Positions 35,612-48,116 of a stretch of DNA of 64,000 bases are shown here, in pieces. Positions within the stretch are counted from its first letter, which is position 1. Every line of letters starts with the position of its first letter. Source of the DNA: Cacajao melanocephalus (taxonomy: Eukaryota; Chordata; Mammalia; Primates; Pitheciidae); the NCBI GenBank assembly GCA_963573385.1, contig CAUYLG010005289.1, positions 42,668 through 106,667 on the forward strand, read 5' to 3'. Both the position numbers and the translations under genes were made by a program. The notes under the pieces were generated by a model. That model saw only the letters and a program-made list of their open reading frames with translations. It ran no database searches and was not told where the DNA came from.

Positions 35612-36345
35612 GTCATTCCAACAAGAAGAACCCTCACATACTGCTGGTGGGAATGCAAGATGGAAAAGCCACTTTGGAAAACAGGCAGTTTTTTAAAAAG
35701 TTAAACATACATTTACCATAAAACCCAGCAATCCCAGACCTAGATATCTATCTGAGAGAAATTAAAACATATTTTCACCCACATAAAAACTTGTATATGA
35801 AAGTTCACAGCAGCATTATTTATAATGGCCAAAAAGTAAAAACCAACCCAAACGTCCATGAACTGGTGAAAGATTAAACAAAATACGGTATGTCCATATA
35901 ATGGAATACCATTCAGCCATATAAAGGAATGAAGTAGTGATACAAGCCACATGAATGATCCTCAAAAACATCATGCTAAGTAAAGAAAGCCAAAACCAAA
36001 ATACCACATATTGTTCAAAGCTTGATTTACTTATATGATTCTAAAATATGATTCTTATATGATTCAAAAGTATGATTCTACTTATATGAAATATTCAGAA
36101 AAAGCAAATATTTCTGTCTAGAAAGACAAAAAGTAGATTCGTGGTTACTTGTGACTGGGGGTAGGAAAACAATTAACTGTAAAAAGTCATGAGGAATTTT
36201 ACTGTGGTGATAAAAATGTTCTAAACCTGGATTTTAGTCATGCTTATACAACTCAGGGAATTTACTAAAAACTACCAAATCACACACTCAAAATGCATAA
36301 ATTTTATGTTATATAAATCATACCTCAATAAAGTTGTAAGAAAAG
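35612..36345 (+). mobile_element. L1M LINE 3' end
   Basis: Well-ordered old L1: 'catactgctggtgggaatgcaagatgg', 'aaacccagcaatcccagacc', 'tataatggccaaaaagtaaaaacc', 'ataatggaataccattcagcc', '3' UTR ... cctggattttagtcatgc', and an end at 'catacctcaataaagttgtaag' with a polyadenylation signal. A local tandem duplication of TATGATTC-type units (36030-36090) sits in the middle. Coding capacity is destroyed. Confidence 0.88.
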
Positions 36346-36424
36346 TGTGAGTACACAGACCATTTAAAAATAAGGATTATTCCACTCCTACTGTACTCAA
36401 CAAACTTAAAATATAATGGAATGT

Positions 36425-36560
36425 TGGCTTGGCGCCATGGCTCATGCCTGTAATCCCAGTACTTTGGGAGGCTGAGGCAGGTGGATCACTTGTGGCCGGG
36501 AGTTCAAGACCAGCCCTGCCAACATTGCGAAACCCCTTCTCTAAAACAAATACAAAATCA
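36425..36560 (+). mobile_element. Alu left-arm fragment
   Basis: GGCTTGGCGCCATGGCTCAT start through the linker only ('aacccc...ctctaaaacaaatacaaaat'). The right arm is missing and the copy passes into a TA-rich microsatellite. Confidence 0.92.
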
Positions 36561-36668
36561 TATCTATATATACATACTTAATATGTGTATATACACATAT
36601 ATACACACTTATGTGTGTATATATGTATAAGCATAAAATAATATACATATGTATATACATATATATTA
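36561..36668. repeat. AT-rich microsatellite with perfect palindromes
   Basis: TA/TG/CA-rich sequence in the tail position of a truncated Alu. It contains a perfect 20-bp palindrome at 36581-36600, an 8-bp stem with a 4-base loop at 36601-36620, and a perfect 16-bp palindrome at 36641-36656. Confidence 0.95.
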
Positions 36669-38125
36669 GAATGTTAACTTAAAATAAGAAAACAGAAGTT
36701 TAAGTCTCCAGATTGATTTATTAATCAAGAGCTTTGTGTCTTTAAGGAAAGAAATCTAATCGCAATCAAAACTACCTTATCACATTGTTGATATAACTTA
36801 AAATAGCAAAGATATCATTTGTAAATGCTCTCAATTCTAAACTCTTTAGTATTATAATTCCCTACAATACTAGTCTAATAATTAAAGAAAACAAATTTAC
36901 TCCCAAGTACATGATTGGCTTCTAAGATAAAGATAACAATTACAAAGCACTATAATTCCAGATCAGCTCTTCTTTCATTTAAAGTGAATATAATAGTAAC
37001 AGAACTAAAAGAGAAACAATTTTGTGAAAATTTTTTTCAAATAAGTAATTTATATCTCTGAATCTGATGAACACTTAAAATGTTAGGCCTATAATAAAAT
37101 CTTGATTTAAAAATAATATACACCACCATTTAATGTTTAAAATAAAAATATACGATCTCCTATAAAACAATTTAACAGTCAAAAATGTTGCAAGGTAAGT
37201 AGAGAAAAACAAACATTTATTTTTGAGAGTTACACTCCTCAGTACAAAACCTGCAGATTGTCACGGAACGCTCCAGGGACAAAGGGGCATCATGGTGAGC
37301 AAGCCCAACTATCCCTTCGTTACCCAACAGATGCCAACATCTAGCCTGGACCGTTGCCCAGGCTGTGAGTTCCATGATGCTAGGCCACTGGACAGAGTTA
37401 TTGTGACTTCCTGCCCCTCACTAAAAATCTCCCATGTAAGTTACTCCCCCAAACAACATGGAAAATGCCCAGTGCAATGTGGAACGGCCAAACCTACAAG
37501 CAACTTAGGGAAGAACAGGGAAAAAAAATCACATAGTCCATAAAGTGGCAGCCTGCTAAAGAACAGATTATCAAACTGAAATTATTAAACTCTCCTGCAA
37601 ATTCATCTTCAGTCGGAGGACAAAGGATTGGCGGGGGAAAGGGGTGGGAGTGGAATCAATATGAAATACTTGTTTCCTTCTGAGGTGTTAATTCAAGGAT
37701 ACCACTGTTATTACCAAAGTATTCTCTTTCCTGAATTTAAAAGAAGATTTTTGGGGAAAAAAAACTATACTCAAAAGAGATCAATATTGGTGGTGGCAAG
37801 TAAGTGTTGTCATATCTTTCACTGTCTTCATCAGCTTGAATTTTGTAAGACATATCTTTGAAGTACTCAGAAAAACTGCTACTTTAACAAAAATTTCATA
37901 AACAAAATTCAACAGACTCATTTTTTTTGACAAAAACAACAAAGGCTTTTCAAGTTTGTGATGTTAGAGAGCAGAGATGTTAACTTTAATAAACAGCTTG
38001 AGTCTGAAAAATAGATAGATAAAAACCCTGCTGTAGAGTTACAGGGGGAATAGAATAGAGATGGCTGACTGAAATACACACATTCAGGGTATTTCAGAAG
38101 AATCTGCCTAGTTCTAATGAGACCA
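36669..38125. other. Mostly unique DNA
   Basis: No element recognised. The 106-codon frame at 37223-37543 has no recognisable domain; it lies in a short region of balanced base composition. Confidence 0.45.
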
Positions 38126-38140
38126 AAATTGGATAACACA

Positions 38141-38474
38141 GGCTAGACATGGTGGCTCATGCCTGTAATCCGAGCACTTTAGGAGGCTGAGCTGGGACAA
38201 TCTCTGGAGGCCAGGAGTTCAAGACCAGCCTGGACAACATAGCCAGACCTCATTTCTACAAAAAAAATTAAAAATTAGCTAACCATGGTGGCAGCACCTG
38301 TAGTTCTAGCTATGAGGGAGCTGAGGTGGAGTATCACTTGAATCCAGGAGCTCAAGGCTGCAGTGAGCCATAGCTCTTGACTGCACCATTGAACTCCAGA
38401 TTGGGCAACAGGCTCAGAGGCCCTGTTCTGAGACCCTGTCAGAACAACAACAACAACAACAAAGCACAGAAAAA
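38141..38474 (+). mobile_element. AluJ-like SINE
   Basis: GGCTAGACATGGTGGCTCAT start, both arms, tail of (CAA)n then A-rich. Diverged. The right arm carries an extra copy-like segment ('cagaggccctgttctgagaccctgt'). Flanks AAATTGGATAACACA (38126-38140) and AAATTAGATGACATA (38475-38489) agree at 12 of 15 and are read as an aged target duplication. Confidence 0.95.
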
Positions 38475-38690
38475 AAATTAGATGACATAAACAGAAACTC
38501 AGATATATCTTTGCCGCTGATGAAAATACTTGTTTTTAACCATTGAGTCGGTCGGTGTATTAGATATTATCCATCTCTTTTTTTAAAAGTGTCTTTTTTA
38601 AAGCAGTATGATGTAACTCTCATAGGAAAAAAATTCAAAAACAGAATAAGTAAACTGATTCACCAAAAATTAAAAGTGATCAATTTATTT
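38475..38690. other. unassigned AT-rich DNA
   Basis: Holds only the right flank of the Alu and the left flank of the following L1. Confidence 0.4.
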
Positions 38691-38707
38691 AAAAAATCAG
38701 GTTTGTG

Positions 38708-39181
38708 TTGGGCATTTGGGTTGGTTCCAGGTTTTTGCTATCCAACCCAAACGCCCATCAATATAGACTGAACAAAGAAAATGTGGCACATATACACCAT
38801 GGAATACTACGCAGCAATAAAAAACGAGTTCATGTCCTTTGTAGGGACATGGATGAATCTGGAAGCCATCTTTTTCAGCAAACTAACACAAGAACAGAAA
38901 ACCAAACCCTGCCATGTTCTCACTCACAGGCAGGTGTTGAACAATGAGAACACATGGGCACAGGGAGGGGAACATCACACACTGGGGTCTGTTAGAGGGT
39001 GCAGGACTAGGGGAAGGACAGCAGGGGGCAGGGAGGTTGGGGAGGGATAACACTGGGAGAAATGCCTGATGTAGGTGATGGGGGGATGGAGACAGCAAAC
39101 CACCATGGCATGTGTGTACCTATGTGACAATCCTGCAAGATCTGCCCATGTACCCCAGAACTTAAAGCACAATAAAAAAAA
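38708..39181 (+). mobile_element. L1P LINE 3' end with 5' inversion
   Basis: About 440 bases of plus-strand L1 3' end (from CCAACCCAAACGCCCATCAA at 38742, through 'aatactacgcagcaataaaaa', to the 3' UTR and AATAAA plus A tail). They are preceded by about 34 bases of the same element in reverse (TTGGGCATTTGGGTTGG..., 38708-38741). This is the signature of twin priming. Flanks AAAAAATCAGGTTTGTG (38691-38707) and AAAAAATTAGGTATATG (39176-39192) agree at 14 of 17. Confidence 0.94.
38747..38945 (+). pseudogene. LINE-1 ORF2 extreme C-terminus remnant
   Basis: The plus frame reads [14 protein letters not shown] from 38781, the conserved near-terminal stretch of the L1 ORF2 protein (endonuclease/reverse transcriptase polyprotein). 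Only the last few dozen residues are present, because the insertion is 5'-truncated and inverted. The frame drifts away from the normal C-terminus after about 'TQEQKTK'. It encodes no functional domain. Confidence 0.85.
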
Positions 39182-39399
39182 TTAGGTATATGTTTATTTT
39201 CTTTGTCAAGGGCTTAATTAGTCATGATTTAAGCCAGAGACAGAAGAAAAATATTTCCTAGGTCCTTTAAATGCTTTTCAAAAAGCAAATTTGGGGCTGG
39301 AGGTGAGAGATTACAATAAGATTTATAGAATAGTCAACATTAGTTCCTAAATTTGGCAGAGGAGGGAGAAGCTTTTATATGCTATTGGAAACTGGCTTC

Positions 39400-40050
39400 C
39401 CAATATAAGCATCTACTGAGTGACTGTTCAGTGGTTACCTGCACAGTACTAGACTATAAAGACGAGTTGCTCAAAATCTAAGAGATAAAACAGTCATATA
39501 AGTAGATATACTACAATTCAACATTAAGTATGAATTGCACTAGAAACAAAAAGAGTGTGACTAACCTCCTCTAAAGATTTGGTAATGTCTCATAGACATC
39601 ATGGCTTTGAGTTCAGTATTGAAAAATTGGTAGAAATTCACCAGTAAGGAGAGGCATTCCAAGAGAAAGGAATCCTGAAGATAGAGGAACAAAAGTAAAA
39701 GAGAAGGACTTGTTCTGAAAAAAATGTTTCTGTGCTGCCAAGAATGTAGTAGCGGGAGCTGAAGCTAGACAGAGAGTTGAAATCCAAATCATAAAGCAAC
39801 ATGTATGCCAAGCTGATATGTTGGCGGGGGTTGGGAAGAGCCCTGAAAAGGAATTTCCAGCCACAAATTGATATGACCAGATCGTCATATTAGAAAGGGC
39901 ATTCTAGTAGCAATATGGAAGACAATACGGAAAGGAGAAAATCTGAAAACAACTCCAATGGCCCCAGGTAACAGGGAAGATGATACAGATTCAAGAGATA
40001 CTTTTAAGGAGTAGAATTTCCAGAATCTAGTATTCAGTCAAATGGGGGGA
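39400..40050 (-). mobile_element. L2 LINE fragment, diverged
   Basis: Block order resembles reverse-strand L2: 'gaggcattccaagagaaaggaatcctg', then 'gagccctgaaaaggaatttccagccacaaattgatatgaccagatc', 'gaaagggcattctagtagcaatatgg'. Compare '...ttgagcaggggagtgacatgatctg...atcactctggctgc...'. No coding frame. Confidence 0.55.
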
Positions 40051-40424
40051 AGGCAAGGAAAAGGACAGTGACAGAAGACACAAGTTTAGGAAGGTTCCAG
40101 ATTTCTCCAGCCAACCGAGTGGATGGTACTACCATTTACAAAACCAGAGTACATAGGGAGGGCATGACAATTGAGGGGTTGATAGCTGTGTTCAAGATAC
40201 TTGTAAACTTAAGATGTCAGATACATAACTGAATATATGAAATCCAAAAGTCTAAGACTACTGAACCTTCCCAGGACATTTTCTTTGTACATAACTCTTT
40301 AGGTGACTGCTTTGCAGGGTTAGGCTTATTCACTTGACCGATCTTTATTGCCAGCTTCCCAGACGCAATGTATTCCACTGAGCATTTGATGAGGCTTCTG
40401 TACATGGTGAAAAGAGCTCCAAAC

Positions 40425-40615
40425 TTGGAGTCAAGATTCTCATATTACAAATCCAAGCTGCACCTACTCTGTGGTCTCCAACAATCATTGACCTACTCTC
40501 TTCCTCTGTAAAATGCATACTTCTACCCAGCACTGCTGCGGGTGTTAAATAACTGCATGGAAAGGCAAGCATGATACCAGGTACCTTGTATGAGATCAAT
40601 AAAAGTTGGTAGAAT
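40425..40615 (-). mobile_element. MIR SINE
   Basis: 'ttggagtcaagattctcatattacaaatccaagctgcacc', 'cctactctcttcctctgtaaaatgc', 'gcgggtgttaaataactgcatgg' and 'accaggtaccttgtatgagatcaataaaagttgg' follow MIR reverse-strand blocks from end to end. Confidence 0.8.
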
Positions 40616-40639
40616 GTAACATATATCATTCTTTATACT

Positions 40640-41570
<931 letters not shown>

Positions 41571-41758
41571 CAAAACGTCAGACTTTTTATTTAAAATAGA
41601 AGAAACTCTAATTACAAAATGATCTACTTCCCACCCTATGCTTCGCCACATATGAGTTTTCAATAAGTACAGAGGTTGAAAATACTAATTCTAGATCTGC
41701 TTTTAAAAAAAAACTTGCTGAAACTCTACAGCTTACACATATTTTTTAACTTTATCTT

Positions 41759-41786
41759 TGTGTGTGTGTGCACGCGTGCACATGTG
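41759..41786. repeat. (TG)n with CG palindrome
   Basis: 28 bases of strictly alternating pyrimidine-purine (TGTGTG...CACGCGTGCACATGTG) that include a perfect 16-bp palindrome, TGTGCACGCGTGCACA, at 41767-41782. Prone to Z-DNA or cruciform. Confidence 0.95.
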
Positions 41787-42429
41787 AGCTGTATAAGCCC
41801 TTTGGGCCATGGTGGCCTCAGAGACCAGAATTATATTTGAAACATAAGAATCAGAATATTTGTTGATGTTTTTGATAATATTTTCTTTTTACTAATCACA
41901 AATGCAGTATGCTGCGTTGATATGAATGATATGAGCAACACTGACAAACTTTTTCCATATATGTGTATATATAAAACATATATTTATACATGTATGCATA
42001 CATATAGAGTAGTTCTCATATGTTTATATTCTATCAGGATGACTAATCTCAAGCACTTTTTTTATAATTATCACACATAAAGCTCATATTCGTTTTACAG
42101 CATGTTTTCATCCAAATCTTAAGCCCTTTTTCACTCTTCATTTGCCATTGAACTCCCACTAGAATTAAAAATAACCGAATTTCCAATTCAGATATACATA
42201 GCACTTGCCTTCCAAGGAGCTTATGTTGCTTTATAATTAGTCTAAAATTTGTTAAGTCCTTGTGAGATAGTAGATACGAAATACTACATAACCTTACTGG
42301 CCTGTAAAAGAGAAGTAAATATTCTTTCAAAAAGTTCCCTGCAGAAGAGTGACAGCACTGTGGAGGCCATGTTACTTAAACGTTACTTCTCCATTGAGCT
42401 ATTCTATATCATGGCAGTTAACTGTAACT
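41787..42429. other. unassigned AT-rich DNA
   Basis: No element recognised. A TATATG-rich patch lies at about 41958-42006. Confidence 0.4.
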
Positions 42430-42610
42430 ATACCAGTAATTCATTTTTTCAAACATTAATGAGTACCTATCATTTCTCAGACACTATGAAAAACTAGGGC
42501 GAAAAAATTGAGTAAAACACACCTAAGTCTTGGTACCTGCCTTACAGGAATTCTCAGTTAAGTGGGAGAGACAGACCCATTCCCAGTTAATAACGTAGAC
42601 TAAATCAAAC
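42430..42610 (-). mobile_element. L2 LINE 3' fragment
   Basis: 'ttcattttttcaaacattaatgagtacctatcatttctcagacactatg' resembles the reversed L2 3' end. Then 'gtacctgccttacaggaattctcagttaagtgggagagacagac' fits the next L2 block. Confidence 0.75.
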
Positions 42611-42959
42611 CAGGCTTGGTTTCTAGGGGCCCAAAGGAGGGAGAAATGTGAATACAATATTAAAAAGTACATCAAATTTTACTCCCAAATCCCAATTCTA
42701 AGATCTATAGGTTCCCCCAAAATACACGTGCTAAAAACGTTCACATCAAGTCATCCACTTAAGATTTTCTAAGGTAACTTGTATTCCCTGGCCTCTTTTC
42801 TGCTGAACTTTAGTTTGTACCACTTTGATTCCCAAAGCAAACAAATCATTTTACCCAGGAAAGAAATCTAGGCTGTGACATTTGACTAAAACTCTACAGC
42901 TTCCCAGTAAATGAATATGAGTAAATATTAAGTTTGCATTCAAATACTGTAGTTCTTAG

Positions 42960-43052
42960 GCTATTCATCTTTGTATCTCAAGGACCAGCTAAATATCTGG
43001 CAGAGTAGAGGCGAGATGAATGATTGTTGACTTAACTGAATGAATTGTAAGA
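42960..43052 (+). mobile_element. L2 LINE 3' end fragment
   Basis: 'tctttgtatctcaaggaccagctaaatatctggcagagtag...gaatgattgttgacttaactgaatgaat' follows the plus-strand L2 3' end ('...tagcacagtgcctggcacatagtagg...tgttgaatgaatgaat'). Confidence 0.6.
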
Positions 43053-43766
43053 CCAGTATTAGGTGATGATAATGCACTGTCGGGATTTAGAAAACAATAC
43101 CCCAAATGAAGGCCTCAGCAGTAGCCTTAGGAGCAAAAGGTTTTCTCTGATCTTCTCCTGTGCTCCTGTCTCTCAGTCCCATTCTTCCCCACTGAGGCTA
43201 CCCATACAAACTAGAATCCCTCTTCCACAAGGCATGTCATAGAAATCAGAACCAATTTCCCCAATGCCAGCCAAAAAAGCTAAAAATATTACTCTAACTT
43301 ACCCTCCACCTTTCTGTGCAAAACCTAGCCATAGAGAAATTACCTGACCATAGAGGGTCCTGCTCCGTGCACAGAAGGAAGGAATGCTGCTCACAGAGGG
43401 AAAGAAACATCTAGACAGGCCTTTCCAGGTTTCCCTACTCAGTCCATTCGCATTAGATCGTATTCTTTTTGTCCAATGTTATCTCTACATGGCTGTCCAT
43501 ACTTTGTTGAACCTAAGCATGAAAATGGAGAATTTCATCTCTATCTTTGGGTCTTCATTCTACAGGCCCCTATGTATATTCATTAAATTATTACGCCTTT
43601 TCTCCAATTAGTCTGCCTTTTGAGAGTTGATTTTTCAGCAAACTTTCACAGGGTCAAGGGGAAAGCCCTTTCTTGGCCCCTATAGTACCAACTAACCAGT
43701 AAGGTAAAAGACTACAAGAGATAAAGTCACTCCTAATAATTGAAACTTACATAAATCTCAGAACCT
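43053..43766. other. unassigned DNA
   Basis: No element recognised. The 75-codon frame at 43384-43611 has no recognisable domain. Confidence 0.4.
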
Positions 43767-44005
43767 GTTTTTTCACTTAATATTATAACATGTGTTTTTT
43801 CATTTAATTAAAGATTTTCAGCATGTCATTTTAAAAGCTATGTAAATATCTTATTGCATGACTACACCATAATTTTTCTAACCATTCCCATTAACTGGAA
43901 ATACCCCAAAGGTCTCTTTTTTATTTTTATGTGCAATGTCATGGTGAACATCTTTATCAATAAAGATTTGTATGGATTATGACTAAAATCACCTTTGCAA
44001 AATTA
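43767..44005 (-). mobile_element. L1M LINE fragment, left part
   Basis: 'tttcacttaatattataacatgtg...gcatgactacaccataatttttctaaccattcccattaactgg...atgtcatggtgaacatc' is a reverse-strand old L1. It breaks at about 44005 and continues at 44767, so it predates the LTR between. Confidence 0.75.
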
Positions 44006-44766
44006 TGACAGTGAGAGAAATCTAACATAACTGATTCCATTTTACTGCTACACTCACAAGCTGTCTTTGCGCATTCCTGCATATAGGCCAAGTTATGGGA
44101 GGAATTAAGTTTATAGTTTAACTTTAAAACAAAGATGCTAACAGTCCCTTACCAAAACTACTCCCCTCCTTGCTAGGGAACTGAAATCACCTTTATAAAA
44201 CTAATGAAAGGCCATAAGGTTAGTTTATAGTAGAGGCCTGAACTCTGTTAAGATGCAGGTATAGTTAAACTCTCACCAGTCACTGTTTTATAATTTGCCA
44301 TTTTTTTTGTAACTGCTTACTAACAGGAGTCACACGGCCAGTGGTCAAAGATTTATAACTTCCTCAATTGCTTCTACAGAAAACATCCCTACTGTAAAAT
44401 CTAAGAGTTGTGTTTAAGATATTTTTTTCAGACCTTGCATTCCAACAGACCAACTGGTGCCACCAAGACTGGCAACTTGCACTCAGGAACTGATTCGGCA
44501 GAAGAAGACAGTTTTGATCACCCCTATAATTTCATCCCAGACCCAACCAATTAGCCTTTTATTTTCCCCAGCTGCCTGCCAACCAACCTATCCTTGAAAA
44601 ACCCTAGCCTCAAAATTCTCAGGAAGGCAAATTTGAGAACTATCCCACATTTCCTTGGTCAGCTGGCCCTGCAATTATTAAACACTTTCTCTGTTGCAAT
44701 ACCCATCATCCCAGTGTATTGGCTTTTTCTGGGTAGTGGGCAAGAAGAACCCATTGGGCTGTAACA
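44006..44766 (+). mobile_element. Solo LTR (ERV, family not assigned)
   Basis: Starts TGACAGTGAGAGAAATCTAAC and ends ...GAACCCATTGGGCTGTAACA, a frequent LTR 3' end form. ATTAAA-type signal with 'cactttctctgttgcaata' at 44677-44700 suits an R/U5 border. It lies inside an L1M that resumes on the far side. AATTA occurs at 44001-44005 and, offset by one base, at 44768-44772, so a 5-bp duplication is possible but not exact. No internal genes. Confidence 0.75.
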
Positions 44767-44945
44767 TAATTACTTCTTACAATAGAAACCAGAAATGAAA
44801 ATAGGAAAGTAATATATTTAAATTTTTTGACATATTGACAAACTTCTTTTTAAAAAAAAAAGCTTAAATTCATTCTGACTGCAGGTTATAAAAGTATTCG
44901 TTCTACTGGAACTTTGCCGGCATTAAGCATTCTTTTTTTAATCAA
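44767..44945 (-). mobile_element. L1M LINE fragment, right part
   Basis: Continues the L1M of 43767-44005: 'atttaaattttttgacatattgacaaacttc...aaattcattctgactgcaggttataaaagtattcg...ctttgccggcattaagcatt' matches the next old-L1 blocks on the reverse strand. Confidence 0.7.
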
Positions 44946-46876
44946 TGCTGGTTTCCTAACTTAAACATGCCTTGATAATGTAAATAATTTACATTATAAA
45001 TATAAACAATGCCCTCCGCATCTAACAGTTTCAAAGCAGGGGACCCTATAAAGACTTCAGAAGAGCTTATTAGGAAATAAGCTATTTAGATGGGGGCTCA
45101 ACTTCTCCATCTACAGACAGCTCCAGACATATTTTATCTTTATTGCTAACCTTCTCAAAGGCAAACTTGTGGCCTGTCACTCTGCAAATTTTCATATTCA
45201 GTTAAATTATAGGACTTACTTCTCGCTCTAAGACTTGACAATGTATTAAAATCCATGCATTTATTTAAAAGGGACAAAAATTAGTTCAAAAAGTATTTAC
45301 TATAAACTAAACATCGATGCTGACCAAACCCTCAACACCTCCTTAAAGAACTCACGTTATTCCAAAAAGTTCTTTTCCTCTAGAATTTTATTTATTTTAA
45401 CTTCGTTGTTGTGAATCATTCTGAGTTAAGGATTATTCTGCATGGCCTTTCAAAGAGACCTGATTTTGTTACAACAAACCTCCCTTGTGTATCACATTTC
45501 TACTCTTTTCTATACACATATGACATCAGGTAGAATAATGAGTCTTGGACTCCATCTAACATAAAGTCCTACCATATATTTTGTTCTAGTCTCAAGCATC
45601 CCCAAAAATGTTCTTCCTCAAGAAAAAAAAGATGAAAGATTATATAAACTTTTTGCTCATAATTAAAATTATCAAACAGTTGATGCTACCTCTGTGACCC
45701 AAGAAGAATCAAATGAGGTGATAAACGTAAAAATGCTTTAAACAACTCTAGAACTTCAAGTTTTTTTAACTAGACCCAACTCTGTGAATATCAATTTTTT
45801 TCTTTTTTGGAGGGGGGTAGAAATACAAAGTTGACTTCCCCATCCCATGACCTCCAGACACTGTAAGCATTAGCAGTATGTTGGACTGCTTCATCATGTT
45901 TACATAGATACATACATGCAATCTGACACCATTAAAGGATGTGAGTAGTTCAAATAATTTGCATAGAAGCAATTCCCACTGCTTGGAAAAAAAAAAAGAG
46001 CAAACACTAATAAAGTAATTGTTGCTGCCACTAAAAGCATGAATAGAAAATTTTTGAGTTCCAAAGAAAAATAAAATTCCAAAAACATTTTGCAGACTGG
46101 CATAAAGTAACTGACACTTATTTTATCAAAAAAAAAATGGTATTTTTTAAAGTAGCACAATTAACACCATTTTACCATTCAATTCCTTAGGTTGAATAAC
46201 CTATGCATTAATAAAAAGTCAGTCCGTTGTCTATGTTTTTCTAAGCCCATAAAAACATTGTCTCAGAACAGCATTTGAAAACAACTTATCTAGACTATAC
46301 TGGATTTTAAGGACAACCACAGTCCCCAGCACACCTCCATTTCTTGTCTATATTCCCCTTACTTCCTTTCATCCTCCACCCCATCTTTGTCAACAGGATC
46401 AGTCACCTATCCAGGACTCAACACTTAAGAATCTACCGTCAAAGCGAGCTTGACTGGAAGGACACAAAGCCTCCAATCAGGGTTCTTTCTGAATCTTGAT
46501 AGAAGGCAAGATTCCAACAGTGAGGGCTTCTTTACTTTCCTGCCCTAACTGGCTAGGTTAAATCATTAACAAGAGTAAAGATTAAGACCTACTTAATCTT
46601 CGTCCAGAAGGTGGCTCTTTTCAGAAATTGAAGCAATAATAACAGAATTTTCATGTAATAAGTAATCTGATTGTAATGTCAGAAATACATTTTATCCTTT
46701 TTATGAAAACCCTAAAATATCAGAATAACTTTTTTAAATTGTAAGTTATAAAAGGTGACTAATATTTTCTAAAAACTGGTTTCTTTATTGTGAAACTCTC
46801 CTTCTAAATATTGCATCATATTAAAGAGACAGTTGGAAGACATGCCACGATTACAGAAATTGACAAAAAGAATATA
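44946..46876. other. Mostly unique DNA
   Basis: No element recognised over 1.9 kb of AT-rich sequence. Reading frames up to 86 codons (45900-46160 minus) are Phe/Leu-rich translations of A/T-rich DNA. Confidence 0.45.
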
Positions 46877-47131
46877 TATATTTTTTTTGAGACAGAGTCT
46901 CACTCTGTTGCCCAGGCTGGAGCGCAGTGGCGTGATCTCAGCTCACTGCAACCTCCCACGCCCAGCTGATTTTTGTATTTTTAGTAGAGATGGGCATGGG
47001 AATCTCTACAAAAATATAAGTTTTTGTATTTTTTACCATGTTGGCTGGTCTCAAACTCCTGACCTCAAGTGATCTCCCACCTCAGCCTCTCAAAGTGCTG
47101 GGAGTACAGGCGTAAGCCACCATGCCTGTCC
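46877..47131 (-). mobile_element. Alu SINE, rearranged
   Basis: Reverse-strand Alu. The block between 'ctgcaacctccc' and 'acgcccagctgatt' is deleted. An extra segment at about 46990-47030 repeats the 'tttttgtatttttagtagagat' linker region first inverted and then forward again before 'accatgttggctgg'. AAGAAT flanks both sides (46868-46873; 47132-47137). Confidence 0.93.
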
Positions 47132-48116
47132 AAGAATTTTTTTTAAGGAAAAAACTACCAATTCTCAAATTAGAACCAAAAGCCTAAATTCTCCATGTAT
47201 TTTGCATTTACATTTATGACAGCACAATTTCTCCTGCTTTCGATTTTTAAAAATACTTACTTAAAATGTGAAAGACTGTCAATATCTAAACCTATAAGTA
47301 CTGTCATAGATCAAAACATTAAGTGACTTAGGCTGACTTCTAATTAAATTTTAGAGAAAAATAATATCTTTTGGTTTGGAAACACGAATGGTTACACTTC
47401 TCTTGAGCATTCAATAATGTTTAGTGCATACTTTTACAAAGCCTAAATAAAAGCAGTATATATAACATTTTGCTAAGCTTTCATCTATTATTAATTCCCG
47501 AAAAGGAGCAAAGACACAGGATGAATCTCACTTTACATTCTCTTCTAGCACAGTCCCCCAATCCCTGCAAATGGCTTAGATTACAAACAATGTCTCAAGT
47601 CATATTAAGTTCAACGTTCTTTAGTATGAAAACATGAACTTTCCCTGAATCCAGCTCACATAGTTTTGTTTATTTTGTAGAATGCTTTCAAAATAGTGCT
47701 GGTATTTACATTTTTAAAAGTCAAAAAATGTAATATTCTCATTTTGCTTAAAACACACAGTCTCAATGATCAACAACAATTACAACAGTTTTTTGTAATG
47801 TATTTCTTAATTCTTTGTCTTCATTGAACCAATTTTGGCAGTCTGGACTTTTCTTTGTTTTTGTTTGTTGTGTTTATTCCAACGTAATTGAACTGTACAT
47901 CATCCTAGAATGGATATTTAAAGTGAAAATCCAAATTAGAAAATTATTGTGAAGCTCCCTTTCCTCAGAGAGAAAATGTGTTACAGATACAAAGTCAAAC
48001 TGATATATTATCAAATTCACATAACGGAGGATCCCTAAATGCTACAAAAAGTTCAAACTTCATATTAGTATCAAGGAGCATCTTGGAACAGCTGGCTTTG
48101 GTTTGTTACATATAAT

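Noticed and set aside
38420..38462. (CAA)n as an independent microsatellite
   Set aside because: It is the tail of the Alu at 38141-38474.
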